Assembly: GCA_020746875.1 (NCBI GenBank)
Contig: JAGTJL010000008.1
Location: 1,364,001-1,428,000, forward strand
Reading direction: 5' to 3'
Origin: Rhexocercosporidium sp. MPI-PUGE-AT-0058
Taxonomy: Eukaryota > Ascomycota > Leotiomycetes > Helotiales
Length of the DNA stretch: 64,000 nucleotides
This document shows, in pieces, positions 12,950 through 22,700 of this stretch. Every line of letters begins with the position of its first letter. Within the stretch, counting starts at the first letter, position 1. Below the pieces are notes generated by a model. The model did no database searches. It saw nothing but the letters and a program-made list of their open reading frames with translations, and was not told the origin of the DNA. Made by a program: the position numbers and the translations under genes.

Positions 12950-14307
12950 GAGGACTTTGGAGGGCATGGAATGCACCTGAGAGTTTGAGCTGGCGTGTGG
13001 GATTTGGCTAGAACTAGTTAAAAAGAAAGGAATTGTGAGGAGGAGAATTCGATTTCCCTTTCGGAGGGAGCCCTTCATTGTCTCTGCACCGAGGGCACTC
13101 ACGGCCTTCTCCTCGCTGGAGCCTCCGTATTATTAAGCGACGTGCCTACCTCCAGTTCACATGCCACTTCAACCTTGCCTTTGAGACCCTGCTTCGGCAA
13201 GTTCAATAGATGGAACCTGGCTAGTGAATTATCTAATACTGTGACGAGATCAAACTAGTATCGTCTGAATGTTAGGAAGCCATTTAACATTGTGGCCAGT
13301 ATGGAAGCGAGATCAACACAGTCGGTTAAAAAGGGGTGACTATCGCTACCCATTACAACCGAACAGTGAAGTACTTGGCTGCTTTTCATACGAACCGATA
13401 AATTTGAGAGATTTGGAAGTATTGTAAGTCGTTTGCGTCATTGTTGCTATCTAAAACCTGACATGTGCTTCATCTGAACGATGTTGTCTCATATTTCTGT
13501 TTTCGTGTCTCGCTCCCTGCCTGCATTCCATCTTCTTTTCCAAGGTTACTTTGGTATAAGTAGACTCGCAGCCCCACGCGAAATAGCAACGACGATTGAA
13601 CGAACATCCTTTAAAATTGGGCATCTGAGAACAGTTCTGAGAATAGAACTCGTATATCAGGTAGTAGCCACAGGACTGTAAATCGTACTCTAAAAGTTAG
13701 TTAGAGACGTCTGACGGTACAGAGCTTTAATAGTGAGAAGCCAGGCTGTTTTCAATTGTGACGATTCTTACAGCAGGACATTCATGAATCTCGGAACCCC
13801 AGACCAACAAAGATATCTCGCTCCCGGGGCAACACTCTGTCCAATGACAGGACTATATGCGGAGTAGAGTGGTAAATCACTTTCTCGCCTCTAGTTCCAG
13901 CAGCTGGCTGACAAAGTTAACAAAGTATTCCTAGCCATTTCGCAAACTCGGGACTCCCAACACCTTTTTGTTCAGTATGCGTGAAATTAATGTGAGCTTT
14001 AACCTGCTAACAGTCCTTGACACTACCGGAAACACCATTGCTATTTGCATCGAGATCCGCAGCAGAAAGGGAATAGGAACACAAAATTTTCGGACTTGCC
14101 TTGCTGCTCTCCTAGGCAAACCATGATTTTAACCTCGGCTGCTGTATATTTGATGTTTGAGAAGGGTGATCTTCTCACCCAGCAGTAAAATTTACCGCGT
14201 ATGGGGAATTCATCTTATTATTCTATATCAAATTATGGTGCCAGTCGATGCTATGAGAACATGTAAGATATGCGGGGAGAGAACCAAGCCAAGTACCAAC
14301 TATGCGT
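12950..14307. other. intergenic region, nothing recognised
   Basis: About 1.36 kb between the SDR relic and the 3' end of the oxidoreductase. Small frames are present, but none has a domain, a codon pattern or splice structure I would call a gene. Confidence 0.55.
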
Positions 14308-15869
14308 CTATTTCGCAGTCCACTCTGGCGTCACCCTTTTCAGATACTTCATAAACTTAGCCAGCCCAACAGCGAGCTCCACGTTGCCTTCTGGATCGGT
14401 CACTTGCTCCGGCCATGCAATACCCGCTCCATACAAGCCCTTGACCTTCTCACCCTTAGCATCCGCAAAGCCAGCCGTCCGATTGTTATACACAGGCTTT
14501 AAGTCCTCACCATTCCTCGTGAAGGCCGGCACCTTATTTTGCTTGAATCCAACGGCCTGTACAACATGCGTGCAAGTAGGGAGATGGCGCCGATAGGCTC
14601 CTTCTTCGTCTGTATGAGTATCGATCTTCTTGATGTATTTGCTGACATCTGAAGAGGGCATAACTTCTTCCTCGAGATTCTCCTTGGCCCATGTTGCGAC
14701 AGCACCTTTCAGTCCAGTGTTGTCTCGAAGGATCCAGCCATCTCGCTCCTCAGCATATCGTAAGGGGTGACGAGTAAACCACAGAATGCGGAGATCAGGA
14801 TGCGATGAGCTGGCGAGGTTGTAGAGGTTCCGGAGGACGAGGATGGCACTGTGAGAAGCGCCGATGACGCCTACTGTCTGGTCTTTCTTGTTGCTAGGAA
14901 GAATCTTGGCGAGCAGAGGTGGGTTTAAAGCTGGGTCGAGACCGATGTCTGTGAGATTGTCTACGGGAAGCGGTCTCGTAGCAGGTGATGATCCAGTGCA
15001 TAGAACGAGCAGGTCAGCGGAAACGGTTGTTGGGCCAGGAAATTTCTCATCGGGCGAGTTGATGGTCACGCTCCAGTTGTTGGACTGGTGTTGTCGGCTG
15101 TCAGGATCTGAAAATAGCGGTGTGTTGAAAGAGGGGGAAGAGCAGAGACTTACATCTGACCACGATGCACCGGATACATCCCCGAGCTGCTTGTGGACCC
15201 CTTTCGACTCGTCTAATCCTTTGGTGAGCATGAGACAGAGGTCTGCTGCTTGTGCGATGTGACAAGTGTTTTCTTGATCGAGGCTTTTGAGATGGGTGTA
15301 TGCATTTGGAGTCGGAGTCTCTTTTGCGACTTCTACGAACGGCGTTACCCCTTCGGCATAGGATATGAACCGTTTGACCTTGGTGTTACTGTTTGACTTG
15401 TTAGTCACGTGCTGTGATGATTTGGGGGGCAGCTGGTACATACCTTGGAACCTCCCGGTAGTATTTGTTAAGACGTCCAGCCTTCAATTCATGATCGACC
15501 CATAGTATAGGACTTTTCTTCTGTTCCAGGAGATTGCCTACTACGGCAATACCTGCCGGGCCTACGGAGGGTCAGCATCAATGGCTCTGAACGAATTTGA
15601 AACGACCCTCCGAGAACGTATTTGAACAAAGATAGATCGATTTCAAATACATCCATGTTCTTCGTAGGAAATATTCAGAGAGTGAGAATGGAATTGAAAT
15701 TGTATTTACCAGCTCCAACAACCACCGCCTCATATTTCGTATCACTCTTCATCTCCGAAAATCTTCTCAGGCCAGAGAACTTTGATTCCACGCCTGCATT
15801 CGCAGCACATAGGAGGATTCTCCGCGAAGACAGCACCCTTATGGGCGCTGCGCGTATTATCAGAGCCAT
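14308..15869 (-). CDS. FAD/NAD(P)-binding pyridine nucleotide oxidoreductase
   Basis: Three exons: 15869-15710, 15561-15444 and 15388-14308, with introns of 148 and 55 nt; about 452 aa. Residues near 55-66 form the FAD-binding GxGxxG motif ([14 protein letters not shown], formed across the first intron). A second nucleotide-binding loop ([14 protein letters not shown]) lies mid-protein, followed by [13 protein letters not shown] late conserved block [13 protein letters not shown]...VGLAKFM closes the fold. This layout suits FAD-dependent mono-oxygenase/disulfide-oxidoreductase-like fungal proteins; I cannot see a CxxC redox pair, so a thioredoxin reductase-type reaction is unlikely. The substrate is unknown. 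The ATG at 15869 gives a basic, Ser/Arg-rich N-terminus ([17 protein letters not shown]) that could be a mitochondrial presequence; a second Met just before the Rossmann motif is an alternative start. A GT...AG pair inside exon 3 (15108-15153, 46 nt) would break the frame if used. Confidence 0.8.
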
Positions 15870-16568
15870 CCTGACAAGCAGGTACGTGGTCGATCGCAAG
15901 GTTCAATAAGTGATCTGCTGGTCGTCGGATCTGACTCTACCAAGGAGATATGAGACGTGGTGAGCTGTTGCTAGCCGATGCCGGGCTGCTTGCTATCCCT
16001 ATGAGTCGATTGGTGGACTGTGGGGTTCACGCCGGGACTGCTCCTAATGGTCGAACTTGGGGTATCAAGCTATGTCAGGATTGAGATATTTAGTTAGGGG
16101 AGGGCAAGAAGGAGGCGGAGTGGATGGAGCCTGTGTTCAATTAGGAGGGAGAAGGCAAATTTAAGGTTTTTGGGCTAAAATGCTTGTTTTTCTCACCACA
16201 AGCGAGCAGTGTTGATGGCGTTATTTAAGCAGTTTTTAGACAAGCATTTGATATGAATTGATTGTCTGCTCTTGAAAATGATATCCAAAAGCCATGCTAC
16301 GTCCTTTGTTACACGGATTGAATGTATTTTTTTGGGGGGGTTTTAGTCTACAAAACATAAGATTTCCTGTGTGGCTACTAGCTAGTTAGGCGGTGTGACC
16401 AACGTATGCACCCAAGACGGTCCTCTTTCTCAGAAGTGTCCGTGTTGCAGAGAGATAACACTATTGGCCTGAGTGTCTCGTATCTAAACAACTCAGTCAA
16501 CTAGGTTGAGAGTAAAGATGGGATCTCTGCATGGTCTCTTCCCCACTCCAGTCCAGTCTTTCATTAAA
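15870..16568. other. intergenic region between oxidoreductase and ALG2
   Basis: Probable promoter of the oxidoreductase and 3' flank of ALG2 (both on the minus strand). No gene seen. Confidence 0.55.
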
Positions 16569-18222
16569 TCAACTAGTGCTCCTTTCGCTGAGTCTTTTCG
16601 ATGCTTCAGCTATCTGCCGAGCCTTCGGCTTCCCTAACAAGCTCATCACCAAATATCCAATCCAACATACGATTGCTAATGCACTGTATGTAAATGGAGG
16701 TAGCAGCTTCTTCTGCAATCCCTTCGCATACACCTCTTCATGCTGCGATTTGTAGACATAGTATCCCGTGTCATAGACCATGAGGAGGATGGTCATACTG
16801 AACATGGATATTTGGATGCAACTCCTTCGAGGAACATCAGCCATAGCAGTAATGATCTCATCGAGTCTCTCAGCCATTTTCACATCCGAAAATTCGCTTT
16901 TGACTCTATTGATGCCTGCGGCACCCATTTTCTTGATGTCTTTGTCGGACATCTTGTGCAGTACGTTGTTCATAACAGCTGTCCAGCTTTCGGTGTCCTC
17001 TGGCGGGCAGAGCCAACCAGTCTTGCCTTCGACGACTGTTTCGAGTGGGCCACCGGTGTTTGCGGCCAATACAGGAACTCCTGCTAACATTGCTTCTAGA
17101 GGCACAATGCCGAAGTGTTCGTTTGAGGGGGTATAAATCAACAAACGGGCCGACTTGAGCAATATGTCCTTCAACGCATTCGGTACTGACAACAGGAAAA
17201 GAATGTCGACGTCTTCCGGGATGTTTAGAGCTGTGACTATCGTCTTGGTAGTTGCTGTTTTGAGACCTAGAGTCTCAGCCAATTGGACAAGTTCTTTGTG
17301 ATAGACAACATTTTCTTGGACACGATTATCGTAGCCGCCTGGAATAATCAGTAACATAAAATATTTTTACAGTTAGACAATACTGACCTGCAAGAACCAA
17401 CATCACATTCTCTCTGCCTTTCTTCTCTAACCCAGCATACGCCTTGATCGCAAGTCCAATATCCTTCTTCCTCTCAAACCGGTTTATGCTCAACAAAATA
17501 CTCTTCTCCTGCCACGCCGCAACAGGCTCATCCACGAAATCGGCCTTCTTCTCTTGGACATCCACACAAGGATACACAATCTGCAGGTCCTTCTCTGCCA
17601 CCAACTCCGGCCACACGCTACCCACCACACCCTTTGTAAACCCCGAATTGACGGCAATCGAATCCGCGAAACTCATGCTCCACTGTTCGATGAAGTCAAA
17701 TGGCATCCTGTACATGCGCTTCCACCATGCCGAACGACCTTGTGCCAGTAGAAGATCGGGGAAATGGCAGTAAAATAGTATTCGAGGCTTGGGATACAGA
17801 TAAGCTAGCCATGGCAGACCTGCACTGAGTTGATCGACGAAGAATGCGTCTGGATTTAGAGCTTTCAACTCGGAGTAGTAGTATGTTGCGAAGATAATGT
17901 GGAGCTGACGGAGGATGGCGCAAATGATTGTGAATCGAGAGAAAATAGAGGCAGGTATTAACCAGTTGCCGCGCACTCGGACATCGAGAGTACCTGATAG
18001 GTTAGTCGGGTTCTGCAGTTATCTCTCGAAACAGAATCGCATACCATCTCGAGCTTCATCAAAGCAGTGCTTGGGATCGCAGTGGCTGGTAAAGATAATG
18101 ACTTTGTGTCCCCGATTCTGAAGGCCCACGGCGGCATCAATCACCAATCGCTCGGCACCCCCAATTCCCAAGTCGGGATGGAAGAAGATGATGTTCTTCT
18201 TTTTTGCCGCGTCTGACGCCAT
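16569..18222 (-). CDS. ALG2: ALG2 mannosyltransferase (lipid-linked oligosaccharide synthesis)
   Basis: Three exons: 18222-18045, 17993-17388 and 17338-16569, with 51- and 49-nt introns; about 517 aa, near the usual fungal length. The N-terminus opens with [17 protein letters not shown], the GT-B donor loop typical of Alg2. Later come [12 protein letters not shown] and the GT4 [14 protein letters not shown] motif (E-x7-E), followed by [10 protein letters not shown]. Near the C-terminus are two hydrophobic segments (about residues 430-445 and 475-495) consistent with ER membrane attachment. Alg2 adds the second and third mannoses (alpha-1,3 and alpha-1,6) to Man1GlcNAc2-PP-dolichol on the cytosolic ER face. 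The ATG at 18222 ([10 protein letters not shown]) is preferred over an upstream in-frame ATG at 18297 because it lies just before the conserved start of the fold. It diverges from the enoyl-CoA isomerase gene across 500 bp. Confidence 0.93.
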
Positions 18223-18722
18223 TGTTGCGATAGAGAAAAGGACAATGAAGTGAGGTGGGTTGAAGTTTATCGTGCCAGATGTCGAATCAGCCTGCATGCG
18301 ATGCCAAGAGCTGGATCCTCAGCCTCGCCTTTGTTGGGCTCTTCTCTTGCATGTGACTGGTTCCCCGCCATTGGGTCTTCAGCCTTGCAGCTAACACTTC
18401 GAAGCCGGCGGCTCATATTTGATTTGAATTCAAAGACCAGGGCAGCTACTAATGAATAAAGATTTCAGGAGTTGAAAATTAGAGACCTCAACAGATGAAT
18501 CTACATCGTTGGATTACAATTTGAGGCGTTGATAAACAGTTTCATTCCTGTGTGGACAGTCCAGCTTTCCGAATGTGAGCCGAGGTCCAGACTCGCATGT
18601 GTTGATTAGTATTGGGCTTTCAAGCTTCACCCAGTTCCTATAGCTTCAACATCAGCTCTATATTCATCACTATCAAGCTCGCATCCGTCTCTCCCTCTCT
18701 TCATTTCCAACAGATACTCAAA
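18223..18722. promoter_or_regulatory. bidirectional promoter region, ALG2 / enoyl-CoA isomerase
   Basis: Exactly 500 bp separate the two divergent start codons. A pyrimidine-rich stretch with TCTCTCCCTCTC lies just before the isomerase start (about 18685-18710). No TATA box or specific operator identified. Confidence 0.5.
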
Positions 18723-19544
18723 ATGGCAGCTCAACCACTCTTCACAATACCAATCCTCGCCGCGGACAAGACCACCGGCACAGTCGTCTGCACAACCCCA
18801 GCTCCCGGAGTCTACATCTTAACATTCACCTCCCCACCCGACAACCGTCTCCTTACATCCTTTTGCCAATCCATTATCCTCGCCCTCGACATCCTAGAAT
18901 TCTCATACCCGCACGGAGTAGTCATCACCACCTCTGGGGTCCAAAAGTTCTTCAGCAACGGCCTGGACATCGACCATGCATCCAACACACCCGGGTTCTT
19001 CCCAGATAGCATGTATGCTCTATTCAAGAGAGTGCTCACGTACCCGATGCCAACAGTAGCTCTCGTGAACGGACATGCGTTCGCTGGTGGTTTTATGCTA
19101 GCCATGTACCACGACTACCGCATCTTCAACCCTACACGTGGCTTCCTCTGCGTTAATGAACTCGACCTCGGCTTCCCCCTTAAACCAGCTATGTCCTCTA
19201 TCTTCCGGCAGAAACTCACGCCTCAAGTCTACAAAGTGATGGTTCTTGAGGCGAAACGTTTCAGTGGGAAAGAGGCTTTGGAAGGGGGAATTGTGGATGC
19301 ATTGGGAGGCATGGAGGAGACGATGAGGTTTGTGGAGGAGAGGCAGTTGGCACAGAGGAGTAAGACGGGGGTGTATGGACTGTTGAAGGCGGAGATGTTT
19401 AGGGAGTCGTTGGGGTATTTGGAGGGGCATGATAGGGAGACGAAGAGGGACGAGGAGAATTTGAAGAGGGAGGATGAGAGGCAAGAGGTGGGGCGAAAAA
19501 GAGTCGCTGGCTGGGAGAAGAATGCTATGAAGGCCAAATTGTAA
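18723..19544 (+). CDS. enoyl-CoA hydratase/isomerase family, probable peroxisomal delta3-delta2-enoyl-CoA isomerase
   Basis: Single exon, 273 aa from the ATG at 18723; an in-frame ATG 111 nt upstream at 18612 would add an unlikely Ser-rich leader. The crotonase fold is clear: KFFSNGLDID forms the first oxyanion-hole segment and NGHAFAGGFMLAMYHDYR the second, followed by ELDLGFPL. The C-terminus is Lys/Glu-rich and ends in AKL, matching a type 1 peroxisomal targeting signal. The position of NELDLG is more like fungal isomerases (Eci1 type) than true hydratases, whose paired glutamates I do not see. It would help beta-oxidation of unsaturated fatty acids by moving a double bond into the delta2 position. 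Exact substrate is inferred. Confidence 0.8.
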   Translation: MAAQPLFTIPILAADKTTGTVVCTTPAPGVYILTFTSPPDNRLLTSFCQSIILALDILEFSYPHGVVITTSGVQKFFSNGLDIDHASNTPGFFPDSMYALFKRVLTYPMPTVALVNGHAFAGGFMLAMYHDYRIFNPTRGFLCVNELDLGFPLKPAMSSIFRQKLTPQVYKVMVLEAKRFSGKEALEGGIVDALGGMEETMRFVEERQLAQRSKTGVYGLLKAEMFRESLGYLEGHDRETKRDEENLKREDERQEVGRKRVAGWEKNAMKAKL

Positions 19545-19775
19545 GATATGGAATGAAATGATTGTAATGTTCAGGAGGTATGTCGCATGTGAATACAAGG
19601 TCGGTTGTCTTTCCATAGAAAGGGTCTTCCATAAAAGGTATCGTGCAATCATTAATCGATACCGCCATTCCGATATACACATTAACTCCATCCATGCCGC
19701 CAAACCTCAAACACCACGCTATTTGTACACAAAAACACATGCTCGTATCCCACATCACTCATAATAGGCAACGTT

Positions 19776-22700
19776 CTAAGCGAAACTGTCCTCCCCCGGC
19801 CATCTCTCCTCCACTGGCATCTCCGGCTCCGGCTCCGGTTCCGTGACCTCTTCCCCAGGGATCCCCTCTGGCCCTCCCTCCCCTGAATGGGGTTCAAAAA
19901 CTCCTGCTTGTACCAAAGCTTTCCAGACCTTATCTCTGCTCTTGAGCAAAGATCTAGCGACATCCAAACCATCAAGAATCTTGATCCGGCAACAGTTGCT
20001 CAATATCATCACCTCGTACACCCTCCTCAACATTCGCGTCTCCATATCAAGACACGCAACGTATTTGTCGTCCTTCCCTCTCTCCGAGGGCCCAAGAGTG
20101 AAAGGATCCTGGACTTGTACTTCTTCCTCCTCACCACCGTGACGTGAGACGATTCGACTTTCTGTCACGGTGGGGTAGAACCCAAGAGTAAGTGGATTGT
20201 TCCTCAGATCAGCCAGTGACATGGTCGGAAATTGTGCCAGAACGCAGGTTGTTGACCTTAACCTCGCCAGACGGTTACCAGCGAGATGAAGCTTCTTGAG
20301 ACGTACAATGCCAATAAGAGACTTGATATCTCTTAACGCGTTAAAGTTCAAATTCAAAATTCTCGTATTTGGAACCATGTGTCCGAAATCTTCTGGTAGC
20401 GTTTCAATACCACAATTGGCAAGTTCCAGGTACTGAAGATTGAGGAAGTCAACTTGGGGGTCGAAGGTTCTCAATAAATTGCCCGAGAGGAAGAGTTTTC
20501 GAACTTCACATGCTTCAGATAGGAATGATTGGTCGATGACTGTGCCGTCTTGTTGTTCCCGCATCGACAAACTATCGAGGTACTTGGTCTTGAGAAGGCC
20601 AGAAACCATTGCCAAGCGGTTTCGGTCAAGATAAAGCAGGCGAAGATTAGGAAAGACGCTGACATCGATGCATTCCAGGTTGTTACCGCTCAACTTCAAG
20701 TACTTCATTACTGACATCACCTCCCCTTTGTTCGTGGAGATCTTGGACAAGAGATTGTCTTCTAGGTCGAGAGCTGAGAGCGATCGAAGTTCGTGCAGGC
20801 TCCGAACATCACCGATCTGGTTGTTTTTAAGATCAAGGTCCGATAGTCGTTGGAGCATGCTACCCTCGAAGTCGATTGAAGTAATCACATTTCCCCGTAA
20901 ACGAAGGCTAAGGAGTCCATCAAGTTGTTGCACACCATCCAGGCTTTTGATCTTGTTGTTGTCCGCTCGTATGGCTCTCAGGTGGACAAGCGAATTGAAC
21001 GCCGACAGAGTTTCCAGTTCGTTGTTCGAAACATCAATGTATTGCAGGTTATGCAAATGATTCCACGCAGCAAGATCGGTTAGACAATTGTGCGATATTC
21101 GAAGATTTCGAGTTGTTGCCGGCACGCCATCTAATTGTCGGATCCGATTGTAAGAGGCATCAAGCTGTACTAGCTCTTCACAAAACTCGTTGAGCTTGTG
21201 AAGGTTGGTAAGCCTCTTGTCTCTGAGACTAAGTTCCTTGATGTGCTCCCAAAATGGTTCGTAAGGTTCAACTTCCGTGAGTTTCTCGACCAGGTCCTTT
21301 ATTGAGAGAGATAGAGTTCTTTTGGCATTATTCCCCACTACATACCGATGGCCTTGAGCGACATAGCTAACATCCAGTCCCAGCGACACATCCGCGTGGT
21401 GGACGGTAAAGTCCGAAAGTGGCGTCAGGGTAAGAGTGCCAATCTCATGATTTGGACGGGGAGTTGCTAGGATAATACCCGATGTATGTCTGGATGGAAC
21501 GGGGGTTGATACAATAATGCTGACGCTCCTCCTTTGGTGGTCTTTTAGATTCTCGTTTAATGAATCTTCATCCTGCTCATCGATACGCGACACAGGCCGA
21601 GTAGAGAATTTATGCCCGCCTAGGGACATACGACGAGACGTGCTCCTGAACGTAGAACGAGTTTTCGTTGATGTGCTTCTTTGCGACGAGGTGGTCTCCT
21701 TTTTGCAATCAATGAGACTGTCATTTGCAACATCTTCGCTAGCGTCCGCGCTGAGCTGGCTAGCACCGTCAACGTCCTGTTCAATGCTGCTGTCGGCATC
21801 GTATCCCGAGGCCTGGATAACGGACGCCAGAGGAGAAGAGAAAGCAATGGTGACATTTCGTCGTCTCCGAGGGCTTGAAGGATCTACGCGATCCTCATGA
21901 ATTGAAATTTCACCTTCAACCTCCTCAGTGACCTTCGTTTGGGTTTCTGTGTGCAAGGATTTCTCGGGCAGGCTAGGCTGTCTTCCAGGAGATGATTCGT
22001 TCTTCTGCAGCTGAGGTTCCTGCTCCATATCAAAAGCAGGACACTGATTTGTAAGTTGGGCAAATGTGGGTGGTTGCAGAGAAGGCTTCTGGGCGGCGTT
22101 AGACGACTCTGGTCCAATATTGAACATGCCTGGTATCGGTATGGATGAGCGACTTGGGCTTTGGGGGTTGTCGTCTTCATCGTGCTGTTGGGATATGAGT
22201 TCGTCTTCCTTGCGTTTGGCAGCGACCGCTTTGATTCTTTGCAATTCCTGGGTTTCATCAACAGAAAGATCGGGTATATCCCCAAAGGGGTCCTCATCGG
22301 TTTCGTCTGAAGGAAGGAAGTTCCTTGCATTATTGACAGGGCCAGTAATCTTGGTTTTGACCCACTTCTTGCTCTCATGATCAAAGACCATGCCAGCTAG
22401 TTGCTCTGGAATAAGATGAGAAACAGTATGCGGAGCAATGACCCGGCGGGAATCTGACCCCCTAGAAGATCCTGTTGGGATAGAGCGAGCTGTAGATTGG
22501 CCAGAAGAGCCATTCGAGCCTTGGGAAGGGAAATCAACTTCATGCGCATCATCTCCTCCAGTACGGACAGACGACGTTGAGTGTTTTCGCTTTCGTTGAT
22601 CAGGGTTTTGAGAGATCCGAATATTTGGTGGTTCACTCTCGATTGTGTCTTCTAGATTGACCGGCCGACTGTGACTTCTAGCAATGGTTTCCTCCGTTCT

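Noticed and set aside
18612..18722. Upstream in-frame ATG extending the enoyl-CoA isomerase by 37 residues
   Set aside because: The extension is not like the family and the inner ATG at 18723 directly precedes the conserved fold; it could still be a targeting leader.
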